Assembly (NCBI GenBank): GCA_017443885.1
Contig: JAFSXW010000089.1
Span: 1-17,577 of the forward strand
DNA length: 17,577 nt
Direction of reading: 5' to 3'
From: Clostridia bacterium
Lineage (GTDB): Bacteria > Bacillota > Clostridia > Christensenellales > UBA1242
In this document: positions 6,473 through 14,143 of the stretch, in pieces
Numbering within the stretch: position 1 is the first letter of the stretch
How the letters are laid out: every line of letters begins with the position of its first letter
Made by a program: the position numbers and the translations under genes
Notes under the pieces: model-generated
Told to the model about the DNA's origin: nothing
Databases searched by the model: none
What the model saw: only the letters and a program-made list of their open reading frames with translations

Positions 6473-7774
6473 TTATAGCAAGTTTTTATGACGCTTCATT
6501 AGCATTTGAGCATTAAGCCCAGTGTTAAGTTCTATTGCAACACTAACAACGATAAGCATACCAGTTGCAGTGAATGCATTTAGAAGCCCAATAGAGCCAC
6601 CAACTGCATATTTAAACACAATTGAAGGAACTATTGCAACAAATGCTAGGAATATTGCGCCGAATAATGTAATTCTTTTGCTAATTTTAGATAGATATTC
6701 TACTGTTGGCCTACCTGCTCTAACGCCAGGAATAAATCCACCGTTTTGTTGCAAGTTTTGGCTAACATCTGCTGGATTGAATTGTATTTGTGCATAGAAA
6801 TATGCAAATGCTAAAATTAATAAGCCAACTAAAATGCTGTAAACAACGCCACCAGCACCAAGATAATCATAATAGAATTTAGCAAACCAACCACTATCTC
6901 TAGTTACCCCACATAATTGCATAATTAAGTTAGGGAAAGTGATAATAGCCGTTGCAAAGATTATTGGCATAACACCACTAGCGTTAATTTTCATAGGAAT
7001 ATGGGTAGATTGCCCACCATACATTTTTCTGCCTTTAATTTGTTTAGCATATTGAACAGGTATTCTTCTTTCAGCTAAATCGAAGAATACAATTAAAGCA
7101 AACACAATTAAAACTGTAGCAAGGAAGCCAAGAAGTTCCCAAAGAGCATTTAAATTTCCGCCAAACACACTGCCTAATGCATTTGCAATAGAAAGTGCGC
7201 TAGTTGCAATAATACCAACGAAGATTATTAAAGATAATCCGTTAGAAATGCCTTGGTCGGTAATTCTATCGCCAAGCCACATTGTAAAGCAAGAGCCAGC
7301 AACAAGCACAAGTACAACAAATATGCCAGTTAGCCATAAGTTGTTTGCGCCAAAAATTGGAGCAAGCCCTTCTTTAAATCCAAGCACAATACCAACACCT
7401 TGCGCAATAGCAAGCACAATTGCCACAATCTTAGTTATAAGATTGATTTTTTCTTTACCATCTTCGCCTTGCTTAGAAAGCCTATCTAGTGCAGGAATAC
7501 CAACGGTTAAAAGTTGCACTATAATAGATGCGTTAATATATGGTGTTACGCCAAGTGCTAAAAATGCACCATTTGCAAGGGCGCTACCACTCACCGCATT
7601 CAAAAGCGATAAAATGCTGGTTTCTCCGGTTACTGCCGAAGAAAAGGTTTCTGGTAAAATCCCAGGAACAGGCAAAAAACAACCAACTCTATAAACTAAT
7701 AATAGTGCTAGAGTGATTAAAATTTTCTTCCTTAAATCTGAGTTTTTAAATGCTGCTATCAAGGTCTTAAACAT
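6473..7774 (-). CDS. secY: Protein translocase subunit SecY
   Basis: SecY is the channel of the Sec translocon for export and membrane insertion. The 433 residues contain about ten hydrophobic segments, starting with ILITLALLLVYRVGCFLPVPG. The cytosolic C5 loop is recognisable (AERRIPVQYAKQIKGRKMYG) and is followed by the conserved STHIPMKINASGVMPIIFA. GVTPYINASIIVQLL in TM2 is also typical. The C-terminus (GLNAQMLMKRHKNLL) is normal. Its ATG overlaps the rplO stop as TAATG, with SD GAGGTGG inside rplO, so the two are translationally coupled, as expected for the spc operon. Confidence 0.98.
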   Translation of the reverse strand: MFKTLIAAFKNSDLRKKILITLALLLVYRVGCFLPVPGILPETFSSAVTGETSILSLLNAVSGSALANGAFLALGVTPYINASIIVQLLTVGIPALDRLSKQGEDGKEKINLITKIVAIVLAIAQGVGIVLGFKEGLAPIFGANNLWLTGIFVVLVLVAGSCFTMWLGDRITDQGISNGLSLIIFVGIIATSALSIANALGSVFGGNLNALWELLGFLATVLIVFALIVFFDLAERRIPVQYAKQIKGRKMYGGQSTHIPMKINASGVMPIIFATAIITFPNLIMQLCGVTRDSGWFAKFYYDYLGAGGVVYSILVGLLILAFAYFYAQIQFNPADVSQNLQQNGGFIPGVRAGRPTVEYLSKISKRITLFGAIFLAFVAIVPSIVFKYAVGGSIGLLNAFTATGMLIVVSVAIELNTGLNAQMLMKRHKNLL

Positions 7775-8217
7775 TATTCCACCTCAATTGTTCCGCCAGC
7801 GTTTTTAATTTTTTCAGCCGCTGACTGAGTAAATTTTTGTGCTTTAACAGTTAAAGCTTTAGTTAAGTTTCCATTACCTAAAACTTTAAGACCATATTTT
7901 TCTATTTTAGATATCACACCTTTATTTTTAAGCATTTGGCTAGTAATAATTGTGCCAGCTTCAAATTGTTCAAGGTCAGACACATTAATAGTGGTGTATT
8001 CTTTTCTCCAATTATTAGTAAAACCTCTTTTTGGAAGTTGACGAATTAAAGGCATTTGACCGCCTTCAAATCCAGGTCTTACTCCACCACCACTTCTTGC
8101 ATTTTGTCCTTTATGACCTTTACCACTTGTTTTGCCAGTGCCAGAGCCAATACCCCTACCAAGCCTTTTAGAAGCTTTTGTAGAATTAGGTGCAGGTGTC
8201 AAATTGTGTAGTTTCAT
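7774..8217 (-). CDS. rplO: 50S ribosomal protein uL15
   Basis: uL15 is a late-assembly 50S protein with a long Gly/Arg-rich N-terminal tail. That tail is clear here: LGRGIGSGTGKTSGKGHKGQ and RSGGGVRPGFEGGQMPLIR, then the globular C-terminal domain ending AGGTIEVE. At 147 residues it is of normal length. SD AAGGAG lies 6 nt before the ATG. Its stop overlaps the secY start by one base. Confidence 0.98.
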   Translation of the reverse strand: MKLHNLTPAPNSTKASKRLGRGIGSGTGKTSGKGHKGQNARSGGGVRPGFEGGQMPLIRQLPKRGFTNNWRKEYTTINVSDLEQFEAGTIITSQMLKNKGVISKIEKYGLKVLGNGNLTKALTVKAQKFTQSAAEKIKNAGGTIEVE

Positions 8218-8231
8218 ATTAAACTCCTTAT

Positions 8232-8456
8232 TTATTTAACTTCTTCAACAGTTACCATATGTTTAACAACAAATATCATACCCCTAATTGCTGGGTTATC
8301 TTTTTGTATAACTGTTTGATTTAATTTGGTTAAGCCTAATGCACGGCAAGTTTTTTGTTGTTTTTCAAGCCTTCCATTTAAACTTTTAACCAAAGTAATT
8401 TTAAGCTTATTTTCATTATACACTTCTTTTTTAGAAGTTCCAACTTTTTCAGCCAT
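8232..8456 (-). CDS. rpmD: 50S ribosomal protein uL30, short N-terminal extension
   Basis: The uL30 core begins at NKLKITLVKSLNGRLEKQQK and runs through ALGLTKLNQTV and NPAIRGMI to VKHMVTVEEV. I start it at ATG 8456 (74 residues), because SD AGGATGG (8465-8471) lies 8 nt upstream. The frame is open to ATG 8468 (78 residues), but that ATG lies within the SD and has none of its own. Even so, the protein carries about 14 charged residues before the core that most bacterial uL30 (about 60 residues) lack. It lies between rpsE and rplO, the normal place. Confidence 0.95.
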   Translation of the reverse strand: MAEKVGTSKKEVYNENKLKITLVKSLNGRLEKQQKTCRALGLTKLNQTVIQKDNPAIRGMIFVVKHMVTVEEVK

Positions 8457-8464
8457 ATTTTTTA

Positions 8465-8471
8465 CCATCCT
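8465..8471 (-). promoter_or_regulatory. SD site that fixes the rpmD start
   Basis: AGGATGG on the minus strand sits 8 nt before ATG 8456 and contains the alternative ATG 8468, which therefore is unlikely to be used. Confidence 0.7.
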
Positions 8472-8472
8472 A

Positions 8473-9039
8473 TTATTTTAATGTATCGCTACTTACACCA
8501 CGAAGAGCAGCAACCTGCTCGGCAGTTTTAAGTGCTTTTAGCCCTTCAAAAGTTGCTTTAACGCAGTTTACAGGGTTGTTTGAGCCATAAAGTTTTGTGG
8601 TGATATCACGAATACCTGCAAGTTCAACAACATCACGAACTGCACCACCCGCAATAACTCCATTACCTTCTTTACTAGGCATCATTATAATTTTTGTTGT
8701 TTCAAAAATACCATCAACTTCATGAGGAATAGTTGTGCCGTTCATTGCAACATCAATTACATGTTTTTTAGCGGCAACAGTAGCTTTTTCAATAGCAAGG
8801 CTAACTTCAGTTGCTTTGCCCATGCCGATACCAACTTTACCTTTGTGGTTTCCAACGCAAACTAGCGCATTAAAACGCATTTTTCTACCACCCTTAACGG
8901 TTTTAGAAATTCTGTTTACGGCAACCATTTTCTTATCGAATTCATCTTCAACTCTTGGAGCTTGATTACGATTGTTATCTCTTCTTGGTTTTCTATCAGT
9001 TTTTTCTTTTCTTTCTTGTTTATTTTCAGTTGCTACCAT
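8473..9039 (-). CDS. rpsE: 30S ribosomal protein uS5
   Basis: uS5 helps form the mRNA entry site and affects decoding accuracy. The 188 residues have a very charged N-terminal tail of about 35 residues (NKQERKEKTDRKPRRDNNRN), somewhat long for the family. Next come the double-stranded-RNA-binding fold (ISKTVKGGRKMRFNALVCVG, GKVGIGMGKA) and the C-terminal domain (GGAVRDVVELAGIRDI, YGSNNPVN). SD AGGAGA begins in the rplR stop codon (TAGGAGA at 9047-9053). Confidence 0.98.
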   Translation of the reverse strand: MVATENKQERKEKTDRKPRRDNNRNQAPRVEDEFDKKMVAVNRISKTVKGGRKMRFNALVCVGNHKGKVGIGMGKATEVSLAIEKATVAAKKHVIDVAMNGTTIPHEVDGIFETTKIIMMPSKEGNGVIAGGAVRDVVELAGIRDITTKLYGSNNPVNCVKATFEGLKALKTAEQVAALRGVSSDTLK

Positions 9040-9050
9040 CTTATTCTCTC

Positions 9051-9419
9051 CTAAAACTCTAGGCCAGCGCTTCTTGCGCCTTCAGCCAAAGCTTGAACTC
9101 GTCCGGTGTAAATATAGCCAGCACGGTCAAACACAACATTTGTTATTTTTGCTTTTTTTGCTTTTTTAGCTATATCTTTACCAACAAGTTCTGCTTGTTG
9201 TTTTTTGTTTAAACCATTAAGTTTCTCAATAAGGTTTTTATCCATTGTTGAACTGCTTGCAAGAGTTTTGCCAGTAGTGTCATCAATAATTTGAGCATAA
9301 ATATGAGAAGTTGAACGATAAACATTAAGCCTTGGTCTTTCGCTTGTTCCAACAAGGGTATTTCTAATTCTGCTATGTTTTGCTTTTCTTACTTCGTTTT
9401 TATTAACTTTCTTAAACAT
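9051..9419 (-). CDS. rplR: 50S ribosomal protein uL18
   Basis: uL18 binds 5S rRNA with uL5 to form the central protuberance. The core is typical: RIRNTLVGTSERPRLNVYRS, IYAQIIDD, and the C-terminal FDRAGYIYTGRVQALAEGAR ending in GLEF. I start it at ATG 9419 (122 residues). The frame also opens at GTG 9425, two codons upstream, but the SD AAGGAG (9429-9434) is only 3 nt from that GTG and 9 nt from the ATG. The SD itself overlaps the rplF stop. Confidence 0.97.
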   Translation of the reverse strand: MFKKVNKNEVRKAKHSRIRNTLVGTSERPRLNVYRSTSHIYAQIIDDTTGKTLASSSTMDKNLIEKLNGLNKKQQAELVGKDIAKKAKKAKITNVVFDRAGYIYTGRVQALAEGARSAGLEF

Positions 9420-9432
9420 AATCACTTACTCC

Positions 9433-9993
9433 TTATTTCTTCTTACCGGCTTTTTTAATTTCTTTTAAGTGAACAACTTCATCAGTGTATCTAATTCCAT
9501 ATCCATGGTATGGCTCAATTGGTTTAATAGCTTTAATATCTGCTGCAAACTGACCAACAAAAGTTTTGTCAATTCCTTCCACTTTAATTTCTAGTGGGCT
9601 TGGAAGTGAAACAGTTAAACCTTGTGGAACCTCAACAACTACTGGATGGCTTAAACCAATGTTCATTGTTAATTTGTTGCCAGCTATAGCAAGCTTATAA
9701 CCTACACCATTAACAGTTAAAGATTTTGCATAACCTTCTGTTACACCCTTAACCATGTTTGCAATTAATGCTCTGTAAAGGCCGTGTTTTGCTCTTGTTT
9801 CTTTTGCTTCGTTATTTCTTGTGAGTACTACAACATTTTTACCATTAAGTTCACTTTTTGAAACAGTAATAACGCTGTCTACCCATTGTCTTAATGTGCC
9901 TTTTGGGCCTGTAACGATTACTTCGCCATTTGTTGTTTGGTCTAATGTAACATTACTAGGTAAAATAATAGGCATTTTTCCAATTCTACTCAT
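9433..9993 (-). CDS. rplF: 50S ribosomal protein uL6
   Basis: uL6 lies near the sarcin-ricin loop and factor-binding site. The 186 residues start with the family's MSRIGKMPIILP, contain the two tandem uL6 domains (about 8-80 and 85-175), and end in the signature IKPIEPYHGYGIRYTDEVV and a Lys-rich tail. The start is ATG 9993. The frame is open to TTG 10011, but those six extra codons contain the SD AGGAGG (10001-10006), 7 nt from the ATG. Confidence 0.98.
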   Translation of the reverse strand: MSRIGKMPIILPSNVTLDQTTNGEVIVTGPKGTLRQWVDSVITVSKSELNGKNVVVLTRNNEAKETRAKHGLYRALIANMVKGVTEGYAKSLTVNGVGYKLAIAGNKLTMNIGLSHPVVVEVPQGLTVSLPSPLEIKVEGIDKTFVGQFAADIKAIKPIEPYHGYGIRYTDEVVHLKEIKKAGKKK

Positions 9994-10000
9994 TTCTTTA

Positions 10001-10007
10001 CCTCCTA
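10001..10007 (-). promoter_or_regulatory. Composite rpsH stop and rplF SD
   Basis: TAGGAGG serves both as the rpsH stop (TAG 10005-10007) and as the rplF SD. It rules out the upstream TTG at 10011 as the start of rplF. Confidence 0.8.
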
Positions 10008-10409
10008 CCAAACATAAGCGAGAACTTCGCCACCAATATTTTCTTTTCTTGCTTGTTTATCGGTCATAACACCCTTAGATGTAGACACGATTGCAATTCC
10101 TAGCCCACCAAGAACTTTTGGAAGGTCTTCGCTAGAAGCGTAAACTCTTAGGCCAGGAGTTGAAATTCTTTTAAGCCCAGAAATAACTTTTTCGCCTTTA
10201 GGACCATATTTAAGTGAAACTTCAATATTTTTGATATTGCCTTCTTCTTTCACTTCATAGCCAGCGATAAAGCCTTCTGTTTTAAGAATTTCTGCGATAG
10301 ATTTTTTCATAGCAGATAGTGGAACTAAAACAGTTGCCTTTCTTGTTGTTTGAGCATTTCTAATTCTAGTTAGCATATCTGCAATTGGATCTGTAACATT
10401 AACACTCAT
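10005..10409 (-). CDS. rpsH: 30S ribosomal protein uS8
   Basis: uS8 is a primary 16S-binding protein of the body and in E. coli represses the spc operon. The 134 residues start MSVNVTDPIADMLTRIRNA, as usual, and end with the conserved VSTSKGVMTDKQARKENIGG and LAYVW. The start is ATG 10409. The frame is open to TTG 10430, but that extension spans the rpsZ stop and the SD AAGGAGGA (10418-10425), 8 nt from the ATG. Confidence 0.98.
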   Translation of the reverse strand: MSVNVTDPIADMLTRIRNAQTTRKATVLVPLSAMKKSIAEILKTEGFIAGYEVKEEGNIKNIEVSLKYGPKGEKVISGLKRISTPGLRVYASSEDLPKVLGGLGIAIVSTSKGVMTDKQARKENIGGEVLAYVW

Positions 10410-10417
10410 CTTTATTT

Positions 10418-10426
10418 TCCTCCTTA
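10418..10426 (-). promoter_or_regulatory. Composite rpsZ stop and rpsH SD
   Basis: TAAGGAGGA contains the rpsZ stop TAA (10424-10426) and the rpsH SD, which lies 8 nt before ATG 10409. It rules out the upstream TTG at 10430 as the start of rpsH. Confidence 0.8.
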
Positions 10427-10609
10427 CCAACTTGCCTTTTTAGCACCAGGAATTTGACCTTTATAAGCAAGTTCTCTAAAGCAAACTCTGCAAATACCGT
10501 ATTTCTTTAAAACGGCATGTGGTCTTCCACACATTGTGCAACGAGTATACTCACGAGTTGTAAACTTTTGAGTTTTTTGTTGTTTGTTTTTTAATGCTGT
10601 TTTTGCCAT
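10424..10609 (-). CDS. rpsZ: 30S ribosomal protein uS14, zinc-type short form
   Basis: The 61 residues are the length of the zinc-binding uS14 of Gram-positive bacteria (rpsZ, also written rpsN type Z). Cys24, Cys27, Cys40 and Cys43 (C-X2-C-X12-C-X2-C) form the zinc site, and the C-terminal FRELAYKGQIPGAKKASW is the family signature. SD AAGGAGA precedes the ATG. The stop TAA is fused to the rpsH SD. Position between rplE and rpsH is standard. Confidence 0.98.
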   Translation of the reverse strand: MAKTALKNKQQKTQKFTTREYTRCTMCGRPHAVLKKYGICRVCFRELAYKGQIPGAKKASW

Positions 10610-10624
10610 TTTTTCTCTCCTTGC

Positions 10625-11167
10625 TTACGCCTTAAAAGGCATTCCCATAAGTTTTAATAGGCTTCTTGCTTCGTCATCTGTTTTTGCAGTAGTTACAAAA
10701 CAAATATCAAAGCCTCTAATCTTCTCAATTTTATCGTAAACGATTTCTGGGAAAATTAGTTGTTCACGAACGCCATAAGAATAGTTACCGCGTCCGTCAA
10801 ATGCGTTAGGATTAACTCCTCTAAAGTCACGAACTCGTGGAAGAGCAACACTTATGAACTTATCCATAAATTCATACATTCTTGTTCCACGAAGAGTAAC
10901 TTTCGCACCAATCTTCATGCCTTCTCTAACTTTAAAGTTAGCAACCGACTTTTTTGCTTTGGTAACAACTGGTTTCTGACCAGAAATTACCGCCAATTCT
11001 TCAACAGCTAAATTAAAGCTTTTGCTGTTGTCTTTAACATCTCCAAGACCCATGTTTAAAACAATTTTTTCTAGTTTTGGAACTTCATTGATGTTTTTAT
11101 AGCCATACTCTTTTGTAAGAGCAGGAACAACTTCTTTTGTATATTTTTCTTTAAGTCTGTTTTCCAT
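10625..11167 (-). CDS. rplE: 50S ribosomal protein uL5
   Basis: uL5 binds 5S rRNA and contacts the P-site tRNA and uS13. At 180 residues it is full length, with IVLNMGLGDVKDNSK, SGQKPVVTKAKKSVANFKVR, GMKIGAKVTLRG, and the C-terminal RGFDICFVTTAKTDDEARSL and LLKLMGMPF. SD AGGTGG begins in the rplX stop TAG and lies only 4 nt before the ATG, slightly close. No better start exists. Confidence 0.98.
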   Translation of the reverse strand: MENRLKEKYTKEVVPALTKEYGYKNINEVPKLEKIVLNMGLGDVKDNSKSFNLAVEELAVISGQKPVVTKAKKSVANFKVREGMKIGAKVTLRGTRMYEFMDKFISVALPRVRDFRGVNPNAFDGRGNYSYGVREQLIFPEIVYDKIEKIRGFDICFVTTAKTDDEARSLLKLMGMPFKA

Positions 11168-11175
11168 ATTGCCAC

Positions 11176-11718
11176 CTAAACATCCTTCTTAGATTTTCTT
11201 ACTGCTGGTTTTGTTGCAGCTTTGTTTGTTTTTGTTGCAACAATTTTTCCCTCAGCTTTAGCAGTTGTTTTTTTAGTTGAGGTTGTTTTTGCAGTTTTTT
11301 CAGTAGTTTTTACTTCTTTTTCTGCTGTTTTTGCAGTTTTTTCAGCCTTATCAGCCTTTTTTACTTTGCTTTCTGCCTTATTTTCTGCATTTTTAACATA
11401 TTTTTTGTCTAAAACTTCGCCACATTTGCAAGTTCTAACCATTTTCCCATTAACTTCTGTGTGATGAACACGAGTTGCTTTACCGCATTTAGGGCAAATA
11501 ACCATAACATTACTGCAAGAAATTGGTGCTTCATGTTTAATTATTCCGCCTTGGTCTTGGGCTGATCTTGGTTTTGTGTGACGGCTAACAATGTTTACGC
11601 CTTCAACAATAACTTTTTGTAGTTTTGGGCTAGCAGCAATAACTTTTCCAGTTTTGCCTTTATCTTTACCTGCAATAACTACAACATTATCTCCAGATTT
11701 AATACTAATATTTTTCAT
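11176..11718 (-). CDS. rplX: 50S ribosomal protein uL24 with long basic C-terminal tail
   Basis: uL24 starts 50S assembly and lies by the tunnel exit. Residues 1-104 are a complete uL24: KOW motif (SGDNVVVIAGKDKGKTGKV), GVNIVSRHTKPR and GGIIKHEAPI. A Cys4 zinc ribbon follows (Cys75, Cys78, Cys97, Cys99). The usual length is about 100-105, but this protein runs to 180. The extra 75 residues (about 106-180) are almost only Lys, Ala, Thr and Glu, with EKTAKT-like repeats, resembling histone H1-type tails. They are in frame, open throughout, and end in TAG, which joins the rplE SD. The tail is likely disordered; its function is unknown. Confidence 0.97.
   Translation of the reverse strand: MKNISIKSGDNVVVIAGKDKGKTGKVIAASPKLQKVIVEGVNIVSRHTKPRSAQDQGGIIKHEAPISCSNVMVICPKCGKATRVHHTEVNGKMVRTCKCGEVLDKKYVKNAENKAESKVKKADKAEKTAKTAEKEVKTTEKTAKTTSTKKTTAKAEGKIVATKTNKAATKPAVRKSKKDV
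11285..11345. repeat. Two copies of a 19-nt direct repeat in the rplX tail
   Basis: The same 19 nt occur at 11285-11303 and 11327-11345 (plus-strand reading GTTTTTGCAG then TTTTTTCAG), 42 nt apart, which is 14 codons. They encode the repeated EKTAKT segment. Replication slippage or duplication is a plausible origin of the tail. Confidence 0.8.
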
Positions 11719-11732
11719 CTTAAATCTTCCTC

Positions 11733-12101
11733 CTAAATAACCTCAGGCGCAAGTGAAATAATTTTCATATAATCTTTATCACGAAGTTCACGCGCGATTG
11801 GCCCAAAAATACGAGTTCCTCTTGGTTGTTTTTGGTTATCAATTATTACTGCTGCGTTATCATCAAACTTAATATGAGAACCATCATTTCTTCTAATTCC
11901 CTTAACAGTTCTAACGATTACAGCCTTAACAACATCACCCTTTTTAACTGTGCCACCAGGAATAGCACTTTTAACTGATGCAACAATAACATCACCAATG
12001 TTGCCACTTCTTCTAAAAGATCCGCCAACTACTTGAATGCACATAAGTTCTTTTGCACCTGTGTTATCGGCAACTTTTAATCTAGTTTGTGGTTGAATCA
12101 T
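11733..12101 (-). CDS. rplN: 50S ribosomal protein uL14
   Basis: uL14 forms an intersubunit bridge and is the docking site of the silencing factor RsfS. The 122 residues start MIQPQTRLKVADNTGAKEL and include IPGGTVKKGDVVKAVIVRT, GIRRNDGSHIKFDDNA, PRGTRIFGPIARELRD and the C-terminal KIISLAPEVI, all typical. SD AAGGAGA precedes the ATG. The stop TAG opens the rplX SD (TAGGAGG). Confidence 0.98.
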   Translation of the reverse strand: MIQPQTRLKVADNTGAKELMCIQVVGGSFRRSGNIGDVIVASVKSAIPGGTVKKGDVVKAVIVRTVKGIRRNDGSHIKFDDNAAVIIDNQKQPRGTRIFGPIARELRDKDYMKIISLAPEVI

Positions 12102-12122
12102 ACTTATATCTCTCCTTGCCTG

Positions 12123-12386
12123 TTATTTTACCTTTTCAACAATTCTAACAAGACGCCATCTTTTATCACGGCTTAGTGGGCGAGTTTCTGCGATTTCAAC
12201 AGTGTCGCCAATGTCGCATTCATTTTTCTCGTCATGTGCTTTTAGTTTTGTTGTTTTGTTTATTGTTTTCTTATAAATTGGGTGTTTAACTTTATCATAA
12301 ACTTCAACAGTTATTGTTTTGTCCATTTTATTGCTAGAAACGACACCAATTCTTGTTTTTCTTTCACTTCTTTCTATATTTGCCAT
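12123..12386 (-). CDS. rpsQ: 30S ribosomal protein uS17
   Basis: uS17 is an OB-fold primary 16S-binding protein. The 87 residues include RIGVVSSNKMDKTITVEV, KHPIYKKTINKTTKLKAHDE, and GDTVEIAETRPLSRDKRWRL, the family signature. The SD is a modest AGAGG just before the rpmC stop, about 10 nt from the ATG. It follows rpmC by 5 nt. Confidence 0.98.
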   Translation of the reverse strand: MANIERSERKTRIGVVSSNKMDKTITVEVYDKVKHPIYKKTINKTTKLKAHDEKNECDIGDTVEIAETRPLSRDKRWRLVRIVEKVK

Positions 12387-12391
12387 AATGT

Positions 12392-12634
12392 TTAACCTCT
12401 CGCCTTCTTAGTTTTTTCTGTTGTTGCAGGTTGACTTTTAGCGATTCCTAATTCTCTTTCACGAATTATTGTTTTAACTTTTGCAATATCTTTTTTGCAA
12501 GTGTTTATTGCAAGTGGATTAGACAAATTACCGGTTGTGTGTGAAAATCTTAGGTTAAACAATTCTTGCTTTAAACTAGCTAGTTTATCTGCAAGTTCGT
12601 TATCTGTTAAGCTAGATAATTCTTTTGCTTTCAT
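12392..12634 (-). CDS. rpmC: 50S ribosomal protein uL29
   Basis: uL29 is a small two-helix protein at the tunnel exit, close to the signal recognition particle and trigger factor site. The core is typical: MKAKELSSLTDNELADKLAS, LKQELFNLRFSHTTGNLSNP and AKVKTIIRERE. At 80 residues it is longer than the usual 60-70, because of a C-terminal KSQPATTEKTKKARG tail. Its ATG overlaps the rplP stop as TAATG, with SD AAGGAGG inside rplP, so it is translationally coupled. Confidence 0.98.
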   Translation of the reverse strand: MKAKELSSLTDNELADKLASLKQELFNLRFSHTTGNLSNPLAINTCKKDIAKVKTIIRERELGIAKSQPATTEKTKKARG

Positions 12635-13080
12635 TATGCCTTATCCTCCTTGTTTTCTGTTTCTTGTTCTAAATCTGCCTTGCGAACGATTTTAACTTTG
12701 CAAGGAAGTTTATGAGAAGCGAGCCTCATTGCTTCCATAGCAATTTCGTCTTTAATATCGCCCATTTCAAATAGAACACGACCAGGTTTAACAACTGCTA
12801 CCCAATATTCTGGAGCACCTTTACCTGAACCCATTCTAGTTTCTGCTGGTTTTTTAGAAACTGGTTTGTGTGGGAATATATTGATATAAACTTTTCCACC
12901 ACGCTTTGTGTAACGAGTCATAGCAATTCTGGCTGCTTCAATTTGATTTGAAGTTATCCAGCATGGCTCTTGAGCCACAATGCCATATTCGCCGTGGCAA
13001 ATTTTATTTCCACGAGTTGCAACACCGGTCATTCTACCGCGTTGTTGTTTTCTTCTTTTAACTCTTTTAGGCATTAACAT
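12634..13080 (-). CDS. rplP: 50S ribosomal protein uL16
   Basis: uL16 contacts the A-site tRNA elbow and is needed late in 50S assembly. The 148 residues begin MLMPKRVKRRKQQRGRMTG and hold GEYGIVAQEPCWITSNQIEA, KPVSKKPAETRMGSGKG and GRVLFEMG. The start is ATG 13080, as in the family's MLLPKRV, 8 nt from SD GGGAGG. The second ATG two codons later would be 14 nt away. The start lies inside rpsC (14-nt overlap). A short acidic tail ends the protein. Confidence 0.97.
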   Translation of the reverse strand: MLMPKRVKRRKQQRGRMTGVATRGNKICHGEYGIVAQEPCWITSNQIEAARIAMTRYTKRGGKVYINIFPHKPVSKKPAETRMGSGKGAPEYWVAVVKPGRVLFEMGDIKDEIAMEAMRLASHKLPCKVKIVRKADLEQETENKEDKA

Positions 13081-13744
13081 TAGTGTTTCCTCCCTGAGTG
13101 TTAGTTAAGCTCTTTTTACCTAATATTTCACCCTTATAGATCCAAACTTTAACGCCAAGTTTTCCATAAACATGAGCTTCTGCAAAGCCATAGTCTATGT
13201 CTGCTCTAATAGTTTGAAGAGGAAGTGAACCTTCTTGGTAAAATTCGCTTCTTGCGATTTCGGCGCCATCAAGACGGCCACCAACCATAATTTTAATACC
13301 TTTAACACCTGCTTTTGTGCATCTGTTTAAGGCTTGTTTCATTGCTCTTCTAAATCCAACTCTGTTTTCTAGTTGGCTAGCAATGCTTTCTGCAACAAGT
13401 TGAGCATCGAAGTCTGGAGCTTTAATTTCCATAACATTAACGATAACATTTTTGCTTGTTGTAAGTTTAGCAAGTTGTGCTTTAAGTGTTTCAACACCAG
13501 CACCTTTTTGGCCAATAACAAGGCCTGGTCTAGAGGTGTAAACAGAAACCACAAGTTTGTTTTCAGCTCTATCGATGGCAATTTTGGAAATGCCATAGTT
13601 TTTATAGTTCTTTTTAATAAAATCACGGATTTTCTTATCTTCTAATAAAAACTTAGAAAAATCTTTTTTATCAGCATACCATTGGCTGTCCCAGCCAGCG
13701 TTAACGCCAACTCTTAAACCGTGTGGATTAACTTTTTGTCCCAT
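13067..13744 (-). CDS. rpsC: 30S ribosomal protein uS3
   Basis: uS3 lines the mRNA entry channel and has helicase activity with uS4 and uS5. The 225 residues start MGQKVNPHGLRVGVNAGWDS. A type II KH domain carries the GQKG loop at 78-81. The C-terminal domain has GIKIMVGGRLDGAEIARSE, TIRADIDYGFAEAHVYGKLG and KVWIYKGEIL. SD AGGAGG joins the rplV stop region (TAGTAGGAGG). The 3' end overlaps rplP by 14 nt. Confidence 0.98.
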   Translation of the reverse strand: MGQKVNPHGLRVGVNAGWDSQWYADKKDFSKFLLEDKKIRDFIKKNYKNYGISKIAIDRAENKLVVSVYTSRPGLVIGQKGAGVETLKAQLAKLTTSKNVIVNVMEIKAPDFDAQLVAESIASQLENRVGFRRAMKQALNRCTKAGVKGIKIMVGGRLDGAEIARSEFYQEGSLPLQTIRADIDYGFAEAHVYGKLGVKVWIYKGEILGKKSLTNTQGGNTNVNA

Positions 13745-13756
13745 TATTGCCTCCTA

Positions 13757-14143
13757 CTACCTATTTTCCACATCTAGTTTAATTGTGATGTGGCTTGTTC
13801 TTTTCTTTATAGAGTGTGCTCTGCCCTTACTTACAGGTTGGAACCTTTTAAGGATTGGGCCACCGTCAGCGAAGCATTCGCTAACAATTAAATCCGCTTT
13901 GTTTAAGCCTAAATTGTTTTCAGCATTTGCTCCAGCACTCTCTAAAACTTTAAGTGCATATTCTGCACCGCTGTTTGGCATAAATTTTAAAATTGCCACA
14001 GCGTCTTCATATTTCTTACCACGAATTTGATCCAAAACAATTCTAACTTTGCTTGGGCTAATTCTTTGATATTTAGCAACTGCATAAGCCTTTTTTGGTT
14101 CTGCATTTCTTGCTGCTGCTTTTTCTCTAACTCTAGTTGCCAT
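13757..14143 (-). CDS. rplV: 50S ribosomal protein uL22
   Basis: uL22 lines the exit tunnel with its long beta-hairpin. The core is typical: YQRISPSKVRIVLDQIRGK, ALKVLESAGANAENN, the hairpin region GGPILKRFQPVSKGRAHSIK, and HITIKLDVENR. At 128 residues it is somewhat longer than the usual 110-115, because of a basic N-terminal segment (ATRVREKAAARNAEPKKA). The ATG overlaps the rpsS stop as TAATG. Its SD GGGAGG is inside rpsS. Confidence 0.97.
   Translation of the reverse strand: MATRVREKAAARNAEPKKAYAVAKYQRISPSKVRIVLDQIRGKKYEDAVAILKFMPNSGAEYALKVLESAGANAENNLGLNKADLIVSECFADGGPILKRFQPVSKGRAHSIKKRTSHITIKLDVENR

Noticed and set aside
7248..7694. Plus-strand frame of 148 codons opposite secY
   Set aside because: Antisense shadow of a complete secY; no SD, no recognisable domain.
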